Below, in pieces: positions 13,601 through 25,000 of a stretch of DNA of 64,000 bases. Position numbers and translations under genes: made by a program. A model generated the notes under the pieces. The model saw only the letters and a list, made by a program, of their open reading frames with translations, had not been told where the DNA came from and searched no databases. How positions within the stretch are numbered: the first letter of the stretch is position 1; every line of letters begins with the position of its first letter. Source of the DNA: Zygnema cylindricum. Taxonomy: Eukaryota; Streptophyta; Zygnematophyceae; Zygnematales; Zygnemataceae. The stretch spans positions 664,327-728,326 of the forward strand of contig JBBHKE010002632.1 of NCBI GenBank assembly GCA_037447655.1, given 5' to 3'.

Positions 13601-14859
13601 CGTTCCTGAACCCTCTATTTTTATCCAAAAATGTTCGCATCTTTAAAAACAGCACCTTTCTGAAGTCATATACATAAAACTCTGAAAGCTCGTGCTTCGA
13701 CGCGTATTCTTCAGCACAGAAGATGTTGAGTGTAGCGAGAAAACTCCCAAGAACTGAAAGACATGAAAGGCAACACATGTACAATAATGCATCAGCGATG
13801 ATAAAGTACTCCGTCGAGATCGCCCTCGAGGTCCAAGATGGCCAACAGCTGATTCATAACCTTAACGTTGCAACTATAACAGGAGCCTCGACTCTGCTGA
13901 TCATGATCAATACACTGAAAAAAACCAGTCGAACTGTTCTATTTAAATGACCAGACTGTAGATTTCTCCGGTACTAATGATCTTTGAATGCTGAGCCCAT
14001 CAAGTCAAAGCAACTTCTGTCCAACAGCCAGTCAACTCCTGTAACAATTTTTTAGAAGCCAAGTGAAACACCACCATTGAACCGACCTTCGTCAACATCG
14101 ACAGCGACACGAAAAACACTTCCTCGTGGTAGCTGAGTCGCTACAGAGCTCCCGCGAAGATCCAATTGCGCGTCTTGTGCATTTTGAGACTTCACTCGAA
14201 ACTTCAGATTATCGCCCTGCAGGGGCTGTCTCCTTTTCCTCACCTCAATCACAGGCACCACCTTCAAACTCTGATGCCATAGGCCACGAAGATCGCCTCT
14301 TTCCGTTGCGACACATGGACGGCAAATATTATTCAACGGCGTCAGGGACACGCTGCTGCATTCTTTGAGTCTTGATACACATGGCATCCATTCTACACCA
14401 CATCGAAGATCCACAGCGGTTTCAGCTTTTCTTCTGCAAGCTTTGGAGTCTCTCCTTTGACCACAGGGAGACGCCAAACCTCCATGTGCACCGACGGACA
14501 AAATAGTCGACGTGTGAGCTTTAGAGGCCGTCAGGAGCAACTCACACCCGCCATGTACCATAGTTTGAAGCAAACCTAATTGGCAGAAGCTACGCCAAGC
14601 TGTCAAGCGAAGCACAAGTAGCCAGACTCCTGTAACAACAGCACAACCTAAATAACGGCCAGCGCATTACGTTATCGGGTCTAAATCGCTTCCTTAATTT
14701 CTGGAGGTTACCTAGACCGTCCAAATGTATCTCCGAGTATACAAGTTTAAATCTAGTATCAGCAGGCATAAAAGCTTGTTTATGAGTTAGGGGACGTTCC
14801 TGTGGATTTGTTCATTAACCTTTACTGTAGTGTTATACATATATTGTTGTTTTACAAAC
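10670..14859. repeat. 4,190-bp direct duplication, copy 1
   Basis: Every base I compared between 10670-14859 and 16553-20742 is the same at a constant offset of 5,883. Every ORF on both strands recurs with identical length and translation, so there are no indels. Left edge: shared sequence starts at TTATTGTCAAC. Right edge: it ends at TTTACAAAC, after which copy 1 continues CATAG and copy 2 ATTGC. It contains the NT5C-like gene and only about 245 bp upstream of its ATG. Confidence 0.95.
11640..14615 (-). CDS. NT5C-like HAD-family phosphatase (5'(3')-deoxyribonucleotidase-like), copy 1
   Basis: HAD-superfamily phosphatase resembling the NT5C family, which dephosphorylates (deoxy)nucleoside monophosphates; the substrate here is unproven. 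Minus-strand exons: 14615-14087, 13753-13656, 12958-12795, 12491-12357 and 11853-11640, phases joining to 1,140 nt (379 aa). HAD motif I is AVDVDE joined across an intron to VLGSFLATLN. Motif II is VVTSRQ, then HYPGIFKNVHFGNHFAL, motif III Lys near KSEICK, and motif IV LLIDDNPR. The first ~165 residues are Cys/Arg/Ser-rich, match nothing I know, and may be an organellar presequence or a wrongly early start. The exon 2-3 junction is least certain: the donor GTGCTG is weak, and a W-S-C-S peptide typical of the family at this point lies in the intron (about 13115-13165) but does not fit in phase. Confidence 0.8.
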
Positions 14860-15919
14860 CATAGTTCAAAAGTAGGCGTTTTTATGGTAGGCCTTTGGTC
14901 GGCGCCTTTATCGTAAGTTGTGTTTTGGGCTTTTCATGTGATCTTCTTAGATCACTACTTTGATCAGCGACCGTCCGATCGTCCAAATCTGACGGTAAAA
15001 ATAAAATTTTTTGGTTCGAATGTTTTAATTGGTCCAATTTTTGGTCCGAATGTTTTAATTGGTCCGAATAGGTCTGAATACAATATGGGTCTTAAGGTCA
15101 TATTGTATGTTTTGCATACAATAGGCATACTGTATGGGCATACTGCCCTACTTTCACCTACTTTTTAACTATGTTTTGTACGCCTTGCCTTTGACAGCGG
15201 CTCAATTTTTAGGGTTTCTGTTTTCAAAACAAAAATTAGGTTCGAAACGTAAAGAGCGAAGCTGAAAGGTTGGAAGGAATAACGTAACGTAAATGCGTTG
15301 CCATAAATAGTGTGAAGGATGAGCGCGGGCTCAAATAGTGTGACGCATGGGTGGTAACAAGAATAGCGTGACGAAAGTTCGTTACGAGATTGCTTTTGTG
15401 ATCTCGTTGGATTTTAGAATGCATATATAAGGGGTCGTGCTCCATCATGCGTTTCCAGTAATCGTACGAACACGCTTGCTGGCAGTAATATTTTGTATCA
15501 CTTCTCCATAAGGTCGTGCCAGCGAGGCACCAGTAGCCTACGTGTTTGATTGCGATTGGAGCCACTTAGGATCCTGTTGAGCCGGCCGTGAATATTGAAA
15601 GATTTGAAAAGTACAACATCTCAACGGTGTAACTGTACGCACGGGCGAAATTTAAGATTTGTAAAACAGTATTATATTTTAGCTTTTGTAAGTGCGTACT
15701 TTATACCTATACAAATTATGCCATTATGTTTCAAACGCATTCTTTACGCGAAGTAAAAGAAGCGTTAGAGGGATATCCTCCGGCAAAGATTTATTCGTCG
15801 CTTCCGGTCGATTTGAATACACCTTGTATGAAGTCACGTGGCCTTTGCCAAATGTTTGGTTGTAAACGCTCGTACGCTCGTGGATCATATCTTTTGTTTC
15901 CAAGTGAACCAATAGACAC

Positions 15920-15999
15920 GTCCAGTGTTTGGCAAGTCTCCTCTTGAGGATAGTTGAGGAGACTTGCCACACCAAGAGGAGACTTGCCACAAACTGGAC
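15920..15999. repeat. 80-bp imperfect palindrome
   Basis: GGCAAGTCTCCTC (15931-15943) pairs perfectly with GAGGAGACTTGCC (15956-15968), and a longer outer pairing joins GTCCAGTGTTTGG (15920) with CCACAAACTGGAC (ending 15999). It could form a stable hairpin in DNA or RNA. Short ORFs cross it on both strands. Confidence 0.7.
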
Positions 16000-16315
16000 A
16001 GAAGGAGCGTTTGATTTCGGTTGGCTGATACCCTGACACGTATGTTCCTTCTCCAACGTGTCGCTGCTCATTTTTTTTATGTAATTGGTGATGTACAAGG
16101 TACATCACCATTTTCAAAAACTTTCAAAGAGAATGCTTCATGAAAAAGTATCTAACGGTCGTTGTTTCCTCCCATACCATTGGAGAATATTGGCAAGATT
16201 CTATGTAATGCTGTTCGCGTATAAAAACAAAAAAAGAGGCAGGACATAATACGGAGAGATCCGGATTTCTGTAAACAACCTCACTTTTCGTCTGAAGGAA
16301 CGCCACCTTTATTCT

Positions 16316-16552
16316 ACCTTTGAAGTATCTTTTTACCCCCTTTTCGGTAACCCCGCTGTACCTTTTCCCCCCATTTTTTATCCAAAGGGGTTACACTCCC
16401 CCTGCTTCCCCCTCCTATACCCTTTTCCCTTTTCCTCCTATTATTTTTGATGGTACGCTAAAATTCGTCGTACTTTCCTTTCCTTTCCTTTTTCATCTTC
16501 CGCCCTCCATTTTATTCGTCCTCCATCACTTCTACATTTTAGCCCTCATTTT
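16316..16552 (+). repeat. Polypyrimidine (C/T-rich) tract
   Basis: About 235 bp dominated by runs of C and T, ending exactly where the second identical block begins at 16553. Its translation on the plus strand is low-complexity and not a gene. Confidence 0.75.
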
Positions 16553-19500
16553 TTATTGTCAACAGCGAGCTCAAAAATAGGTTGACATCTGAAATTACTT
16601 CTGAAAATGTATTTTTGTAATCAATACTGTTTAGTCATTCCCTGACGAAAACAAAGTGACCATCATCCCAGCAGTTTTTGAAGGACAAAACCTCCACAGC
16701 CACTGAGAAAAACACCGAAACTTGCACTCCAAGTGGCCAAAAATTGGACAAGTTTTGTCAACAGACATGTCTACTACCAATCAGAATTAACACATCATCA
16801 TTTGAACATTAATTAACGAGCTCGGGGTGCCCGAATGAGTTGACATGCTCCACTTTTTTAGAAGATGTACACAGTCATAAGTGACCTATCCCAACTCTTA
16901 AACACCACTTGAGAGTTGATATCAGTCGACATTGTGGCATTGATAAACTTGCCTTTCAGAGTACCAAAAAAATAACTAATATTGATTAAGAAAAAAATAA
17001 AAATCTGGTTCTGTGACCTTTGTTCAAAGATAAATCGGTTTTATTAAGGGGTGGCTTAATAGTGTGGTAAGCTACCAAGATGGTCTGTAGTAGCCTAATT
17101 CTGTATACTGTTGTTTTGCCAGCTCAGTCAGAAAACAGACCAAGATTTATCCAAGGAGCTCAATGTTGGGACGTTTGAAAATTGAACTTGGACACAATAA
17201 TTGACAAAGGAGGAGACGAGAGTCATTGCTAACAGCGACAGTACTTTCAGAAAAAAAAAAGTCAGAAAAATGTTGACAATTGACTCAAGGTTCAAGTGTT
17301 TGGAGAAGGATAAGGGTTTTGACAGCCTGGTTTAATGAAGGCCCAAGCAAAACCCCTTCAACCACAAACAGGCAAAAAATTGGTGCAAGTTAAAAGGACG
17401 GCCTACCTCCACACATTATTGGTGTGGATATCCCATCTGCTTCCTGGGTATCCCAGTCGCAACAGGTAGACGGTGACTTTAACATAAGCAAATTGACCTG
17501 AGATCGTAAGTTGCAAGCTGTGTCACGTTTGTTTTCGTTGAATGTGTGATAATACTGCCGTCTCAACCTCATTCCAATTCGCAACACGAGTAATGAGTGG
17601 ATGAACCGGCCCATCGTCGGTTTTGCTCCAAGGATAGGAGAGTTCCCAGTCAAAAAGAAGAACACTGATGCCATGTTCGGCACATTCGACAGCATACCTT
17701 GGATTATCATCAATGAGGAGCTCTGCACCCACTGACCTGAATACATCAAAGCAGTGTAGTAGAGAGTAAGAACACAAAAGTTGGTAAAAAACAACCAAGA
17801 AACTTAAAGCGAAAGGTTCTGAAATTGACAAAACAGATTTTAAGAAAACATCTGGCATTTGATGTCATCAGCCTGCAAGAATACACTACATTGTGAGTCG
17901 TTGTCAGCGTATTAACACTAATTCCATGACCGTTTTTTTTTTCTGCCCTCTGACAACAAAATAGCGTTAGTAACACTTTAAGTGTTTTTCTCTTAACGCT
18001 AATGCTTTAAATGGTTCAAGAACATTTGGAACTGGACCAGAAATAATACCACTGATATAAACCCCACGCTAATAATTTCTTTACCCTAAAAACACTTCCC
18101 GGCGTAGTGATTTTTAGACAGGATGCTTATGGCCAACCGTACTTCCATATGACAACCAGATTGATGATGAAGAAAAGCAAGAAAGGAAGCATTCAAGCAA
18201 ACGAGGGTCTGACAATGAGAGAAAAACTGGAGCCCTCACTTGCAAATCTCAGACTTTGGCTTTGCTTCTCCCTGCAGAGCAAAATGATTCCCAAAATGAA
18301 CGTTTTTGAATATTCCCGGATAGTGTCTTTCAATCCAATCAAGTGTTGGTTGTTTGATTACATGTTGACGAGACCTGCCAACACAGAACTTAGCAAACAA
18401 GAACGGCCAGTTCAGTAAGCGGATCTTCTTGACACAACAAAACACAGATTTCTCCAACCATTTAAATCCAAACTTCAGCCAGCTAATTGTCCTTCCAAAT
18501 CTTCTTCCCTCAATCACAGGCCCGGCACGTTGTAAAACCCTTACAATAGCAGTATGCAAAAGGACCCAGTTTTTGACAAATTCTACCCAACACTTCAGTT
18601 TATGGCACATATCTGCGACCAAAAATTTAAGGTTTGTGTCCTCTTTAAACCCACCCACATCATAGTGGTATACTTACGTGACAACCTCCAAGTGGCAAAC
18701 ATCTGCCAGTCGCTCTAAAGCTTCTCCAGCGCCTGGAATTGGGGGGATTCCACTATGGAAAATTTCAGAGTCAAAAAATGCGTGAACTCGATGATTTGCT
18801 GCAATCACAAAATTTAGAGTATCCGCGTCAGTCCATGGACGCTGGAAGCAAACAATTGCGAAGGAATAATGGCTCAAGGTTTCACATGGACAGCTGTCAA
18901 GCAATGCAAAAGCTCTGCAACTGTAGTTTCTTCTAAGTCACCAGACACTAAAGAAACAGTCAGTAGACTCACTGCTGTTCCAGTCCATTTTTTGACTTGA
19001 AAAACGTTTTCTTGAGGATCACTGCATGACCAAGATGCTGGACCATAAACATTCAGGTATGAGCTATATTCTGTCAAGCATGTATTATTTTGCTAAATGA
19101 AGCATTTCTGCAAGAAATATATTTTCTAGACCCAAGCGAAGTCAACAAACAAACAGCTGCAAGAGGAACAACGAAAAATATAAAGCTTTACCTCCTAAAC
19201 TCTAGCATGAAAAAGAAAGTACCTTCTGCTTGAGAGCAATTCCAAACCTGTCAAAACACAACACCAGACGTCCCAAGAATGAAGGTCTTAATAACCAATT
19301 CTTTGACCCGTGAACTATAGCACACGACAGTTGAGCTGCGACGCTTGAACTACACTAAGGCTGTCCCGTTATTACTGGAAAAACAAAGAGATATTTTTAA
19401 TATTTCCCCAAAAACTTGAAAAAAAAACACGGCACATCGAAGAGTGTGTTAACACCCCCATGAACCCCTTCGCATAAATCCCACGTTCCTGAACCCTCTA

Positions 19501-20742
19501 TTTTTATCCAAAAATGTTCGCATCTTTAAAAACAGCACCTTTCTGAAGTCATATACATAAAACTCTGAAAGCTCGTGCTTCGACGCGTATTCTTCAGCAC
19601 AGAAGATGTTGAGTGTAGCGAGAAAACTCCCAAGAACTGAAAGACATGAAAGGCAACACATGTACAATAATGCATCAGCGATGATAAAGTACTCCGTCGA
19701 GATCGCCCTCGAGGTCCAAGATGGCCAACAGCTGATTCATAACCTTAACGTTGCAACTATAACAGGAGCCTCGACTCTGCTGATCATGATCAATACACTG
19801 AAAAAAACCAGTCGAACTGTTCTATTTAAATGACCAGACTGTAGATTTCTCCGGTACTAATGATCTTTGAATGCTGAGCCCATCAAGTCAAAGCAACTTC
19901 TGTCCAACAGCCAGTCAACTCCTGTAACAATTTTTTAGAAGCCAAGTGAAACACCACCATTGAACCGACCTTCGTCAACATCGACAGCGACACGAAAAAC
20001 ACTTCCTCGTGGTAGCTGAGTCGCTACAGAGCTCCCGCGAAGATCCAATTGCGCGTCTTGTGCATTTTGAGACTTCACTCGAAACTTCAGATTATCGCCC
20101 TGCAGGGGCTGTCTCCTTTTCCTCACCTCAATCACAGGCACCACCTTCAAACTCTGATGCCATAGGCCACGAAGATCGCCTCTTTCCGTTGCGACACATG
20201 GACGGCAAATATTATTCAACGGCGTCAGGGACACGCTGCTGCATTCTTTGAGTCTTGATACACATGGCATCCATTCTACACCACATCGAAGATCCACAGC
20301 GGTTTCAGCTTTTCTTCTGCAAGCTTTGGAGTCTCTCCTTTGACCACAGGGAGACGCCAAACCTCCATGTGCACCGACGGACAAAATAGTCGACGTGTGA
20401 GCTTTAGAGGCCGTCAGGAGCAACTCACACCCGCCATGTACCATAGTTTGAAGCAAACCTAATTGGCAGAAGCTACGCCAAGCTGTCAAGCGAAGCACAA
20501 GTAGCCAGACTCCTGTAACAACAGCACAACCTAAATAACGGCCAGCGCATTACGTTATCGGGTCTAAATCGCTTCCTTAATTTCTGGAGGTTACCTAGAC
20601 CGTCCAAATGTATCTCCGAGTATACAAGTTTAAATCTAGTATCAGCAGGCATAAAAGCTTGTTTATGAGTTAGGGGACGTTCCTGTGGATTTGTTCATTA
20701 ACCTTTACTGTAGTGTTATACATATATTGTTGTTTTACAAAC
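16553..20742. repeat. 4,190-bp direct duplication, copy 2
   Basis: Second copy of 10670-14859 in the same orientation; no base difference seen. The left flank is unrelated to copy 1's. The right flank is related but clearly diverged. Confidence 0.95.
17523..20498 (-). CDS. NT5C-like HAD-family phosphatase, copy 2
   Basis: Same gene as at 11640-14615, with minus-strand exons 20498-19970, 19636-19539, 18841-18678, 18374-18240 and 17736-17523, encoding the same 379 aa under the same model and with the same reservations about the N-terminus and exon 2-3 junction. Because no difference from copy 1 is visible even in introns, either the duplication or a conversion event is very young, or the assembly contains the locus twice by mistake. 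Upstream sequence is shared only to 20742, so the two copies may differ in distal promoter. Confidence 0.8.
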
Positions 20743-22010
20743 ATTGCGCGGGAAAAAAAACCGGGAAAAAAAAAAAACCCGCGGACGAATCTGACGATAG
20801 TCCTGTCGTAAGTTGTGTTATGGGCTTTTCATGGGATCTTCTTAGATCGTTGCTTTCATCAACAACCGTCAGATCGTTCAAATCTGACGGTTTAAATACA
20901 AAGTTGCTCAAAACTCACAGAAAAAGATTTTTTTGTCCGTTTTTTTTTTCAAATTTAGACATGACGTTTAATTCTCTATCGAACCATGTGCAGCTCAACC
21001 CTGTTACTATTTTATTTCATTTTGCGGCCAATACAATATGGGTCTTAAGGTAGTATTGTAAAATTTACGTACAATAGGCATATTGTATGGGTGTAATGTC
21101 ACCTACTTTTGATCTATGATACAGAGATATTTACACGCCTGTAAATAGTACAGAGGTAGTCGTACATTAGAGCCTCACAAGATACCGTTAAATATGGCAA
21201 GGTCATGTACCCTACCGTAAGATCCATCTCCTCGGACTGAAAATAGTTAGGGTCTAGCCAAGTTCAATGTGTTCGATAATAGTGGCTCTCAAAAGTCCAA
21301 AAGTGTTAGTTCAATGGGCAAAAACTCTGAACTCTTTTTTTCGCAGGGTCGAAAGTACAGACCCGCTACTTCGATTGGTGATCACTCGGTTCAAAAAAAT
21401 TAATATCAGTGTTGACGCGAATTCAAGCTCCATATACGTGGGTAAAAAAAAGTTAAATTTCTGTCAAATTGAAAATAATTTTTAATCGGATTCTGAGCCC
21501 GAGGGGGGGTGGATCTTACGGGACTGTAACTCTGACGACGTGTAAATAACTGAATATGCTGTGCATGTAGCGCGTAATGTAAAAAGTGATGGCATCACAG
21601 TATGATCGTCGAAATTGGACGGTTCAGATACTGCTTAGGTCTTAGCTTTTTCTTTAGTCTCTTTTTTTTTTGGAACCATATACGGATCTTTCGATACGAA
21701 ATAAGGTCATGTCTTCACCTTACCTCGTATCGAGAGGCGAAAGAGACACGCACACCTCATTTGTATTGGATATCGGTAAAAATATCTTCGATATACACGA
21801 GTTCCCAAAGTCCCCTCCTGCGCGAAAGAGGTGCATGTGCCGACCGCCGAGGACCGGATGTTTCGCCAAGTGCTGTTACTTGCGGCTTCGCTTCGTCGCC
21901 CAGAGCGAAGGAGAAGCTCTCTTCATCTGGAGGGCCGTGACAGGCGGCTGCCTCGCTGAGGCTCCCCACACACTTGTGCTTGACAGCACGGCTCGCCCGC
22001 GGCTTCCTCC
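20743..22010. other. Intergenic region between NT5C-like copy 2 and PP2C gene
   Basis: 20743-20785 is a low-complexity A-rich/CCCGG stretch directly after the duplication edge. 20810-21125 is the diverged relative of 14915-15165. No gene was recognised from 21126 to 22010. It probably contains the PP2C promoter and 5' UTR; ORFs here (e.g. 21602-22062) have no recognisable domain. Confidence 0.55.
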
Positions 22011-25000
22011 ATGCAGGCCACGTCATCTGTGCATAGCATGCCGCCATTCCACAACGTGTTGAAGCTTGCTCAGAGGAGCCAGGGATGCTCCCAGGGAACT
22101 TCAACTGCGGGATCTTATGCCTCCCTCTGCCAGTCGTCCAGGATCTTAGCGGCTGCTGAGACGGTCTCGCGATGCTTTTCGAATCCGTACGGCCATGGTT
22201 CTGCTTGGCGGACTCAACCAGGGGTGCTTCTGGTGGAAGCTGTGGATTCAGTTTCCAGCAGATGGGAGGGAGGAGCGAGTGTGGTGTCACGTCACGGAAG
22301 AAGACAGCCTTGTAACTTTTCCTTACCACTTGCTGTGGGATTGGCACATAGTGAGGGTATTGTAGCTAGGATTAATGGAGACAGAGATAGAGGTCGCGAT
22401 CGTGACCGGTCTCGAAATGGCCTTTCAACAAATCTAAATGATATTCATCGCTCATTTTCATTTCATTTCTTCCAAACACCATGGAACAGTGTGTCGACTT
22501 TTGGAGGGGATGCCTTTGTTAGACTTATGCATGATATCCATTCTTCAAGAGGCCATGCTGGGGGACCAGGAGTGATTGCTTGCCGTACTGTATCAGAAGA
22601 TGGTGACTGCAAGAGAGAGGCTGAAGGAAGAGGGTGAGTTCAAGCTACATTTTTGGCTAAGCATTTCAAATGCACGAGAGTATGCCTTGTTGGTTTTATG
22701 GCAGTGAAGGAGTATGCCTTATTGTTTGCTTTTGTGTTCCAGTTTTTGTTTCTAATTTCTTTACTTCAAATTTTCAGTCTTGATTGTGGTATAGTTCACG
22801 GAGTGGTACCGTAATCGCATATTCATCACGTACCACACCTTTTTTGTTTCTGTTTTTGCCGTATTTTCCTGAAACACTTCGGGTGTCACAATTTCCAAGA
22901 AACGGATTTGCAAAATCATTTAGCTTCTATCAGCTTTTGGGTGTCCTCTTTATTTTATTTCACTGATATTATTCTGACAGACCATGGTATCAATGATTGC
23001 AAGTCAGCTTGTCCATGGCTGATTTTTTGTACCGTATAACATTTGACAGGATTATTCTTTCGGAAAAAACTCTTCGGTTGAATTCAGGAGCTTGTTGCCT
23101 GCCTCATCCCGATAAGGCTGACAAAGGAGGTGAAGATGCCCATTTTATATGCTCAGACATGCACGCTGTTGGAGTTGCAGATGGAGTTGGAGGGTGGGCA
23201 GATGTTGGTGTGGATGCTGGTCTTTATGCTCGAGAGCTTATGAATCAGTCCACCAAAGCCCTAGCTGAAGAGCCTCCTGGTGCAGTAGACCCAGAAAGAG
23301 TTCTTAAAAAGGCTCATGAAAAGACCAAATGCCGGGGGTCTTCAACAGCGTGCATACTTATTCTTGCTGATCATGTGAGCCCCTTCTCTGCAATTTCCAT
23401 TTGAGCTTTTTTTTGCGTTTGTTTTAGTCATGAAGTTGATGTGTGTATGTTTTGGAACTGGAAGTGAAGGTGAATCGTTAATATTGTTTATTTCTGAATT
23501 TTTGTTCACGTAGGTTTATTTCCACCAGGGTTACCTAAGGTTTTACCGTCATGTCGAGATCTAGTTGCTTTAACTAACTTGGTCATCTCCTGGTTCAAAT
23601 AGTGTCATTGATGATACCTTCTAGTATCAACTCTTCTTTCGCTTGCTTGTCACGATCTGGTACAAAGTGTTTCTCGACTTTTTACTCGAGTCTTTATTTT
23701 CTGTTTTTCTGTTGTTGATTATAATCCACTGCTGGCATGTGGCACGAGCCCGCTGTTGAGCTTTCACAACTTCAACTTGGTTTTTGACAAAGAAATTGTC
23801 AGCTTTGTTAGAATTTTTATCCATATGGTACTGGCAGTTTGCAAGAATGAATATTTGTCATTAAAATTTTGCTTTTGTGCTGACAGACTGGCCCATTCTT
23901 TAGTATATTTCGTTTGTTGTAGCATCCGCAAGTCTTTGTTAGTTTTTAATACAACTGATTGATTTTTTTTTCCATACTGGCTGTTTTCTTGTCATGGACC
24001 CTTCAGAGTGGATTTCTTTTTTTGTTTAAGGATCATCATGAATGCCTTAGGAGATGTATGCTCGTAGAAATTTTCACATGGTTTTTCAATGTCTGTTGCT
24101 TAAAAGTCGCCGATTTTACAGCAACATATTTGCTGCTTTATCTGCACATTTGCTCTCTACCTTTTCTGATTATTTTCAATGTTGAGCGTTTGATAATGCC
24201 ATTATGCATTTGAGGTTTTAGAATTAAAAAACTGCTGTGTGTTCTCAACATTCATGTAGAAATACTTTTAGTGATCAAATCAGTGCAGGTTTGGACATGT
24301 CAAGTTTTCTGAACATTTACTATATTTATGTATCATGAGGTTGGGCAGTATCATCTTCAACTGCTTTGTTCATGTTGCAAGTTTCTGGTGTGCTGTCTGA
24401 GTGAATATAGAATTGTTCAGCTTGTTCACACCCTCAAGGACAACTTTGGGAAGTGGTCTTCCATTTTTTATCTTATTAACTTCCACTGTTTTTCTTCTCG
24501 TTGCTGCATTATGCATGTTTTTCTGGTTTTCTGAAAGCATGTGGCACCTTCATTTGAAGTGATAGCAGTTATGTTACAACCGGCTTCGAAATTGCTTTGA
24601 GAATCTATAGTGAACTGTACACAGTAGGCAACCCTAACATTTTTATGGTCAGTTCAATTTTTTTTCTGTCCTATTGTCAGGGCCAAAGGGTTGTTGCCTG
24701 CAATGGCTACTGTTGGCACTGGGGCCTTGCGAACTCTATCCAGGACGTCTCTTTCTGCTTTTGGGGTGTTCGTTTACTGAATTACAGTTGTTATGTAAAC
24801 CGGGAGTGAGAAGAATGTAGTTGTTCCTCTTTGGTAACAGACTGTTTGATATCTATTTGCTTTTTTGTGCTTGTTTGCAGATGTTGCAAGCAGCAAATGT
24901 TGGTGATAGTGGCTTTATTGTCATTCGAAACGGTAGGACTTTGTTCAAATCTCCTCCACAACAACACACATTTAATTTTCCTTACCAGCTTGGCAGTGAA

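Larger units (their letters stand above)
14860..16552. other. Spacer between the two duplicated blocks
   Basis: The first ~300 bp (14915-15165) is a diverged relative of 20810-21125 after copy 2, sharing 'cttttcatg.gatcttcttagatc', 'aatctgacggt' and 'caatatgggtcttaaggt'. A short duplication of 'gaatgttttaattggtcc' lies at 15018-15063. A near-palindrome sits at 15920-15999 and a polypyrimidine tract at about 16316-16552 runs up to the duplication edge. No intact gene was recognised. Confidence 0.6.

Noticed and set aside
14126-14368. 80-codon plus-strand ORF (and its copy at 20009-20251)
   Set aside because: Antisense shadow of NT5C-like exon 1; both copies match only because the whole block is duplicated.
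15726-16117. Overlapping ORFs with a few Cys residues that hinted at a THAP or C2H2 zinc finger
   Set aside because: The Cys/His spacing does not complete either finger, and the ORFs cross an 80-bp palindrome that makes both strands look similar.
21757-22347. 196-codon ORF on the minus strand
   Set aside because: It overlaps the first PP2C exon and upstream region antisense, has no domain, and has low-complexity Arg/Ser content; a shadow of the plus-strand gene.
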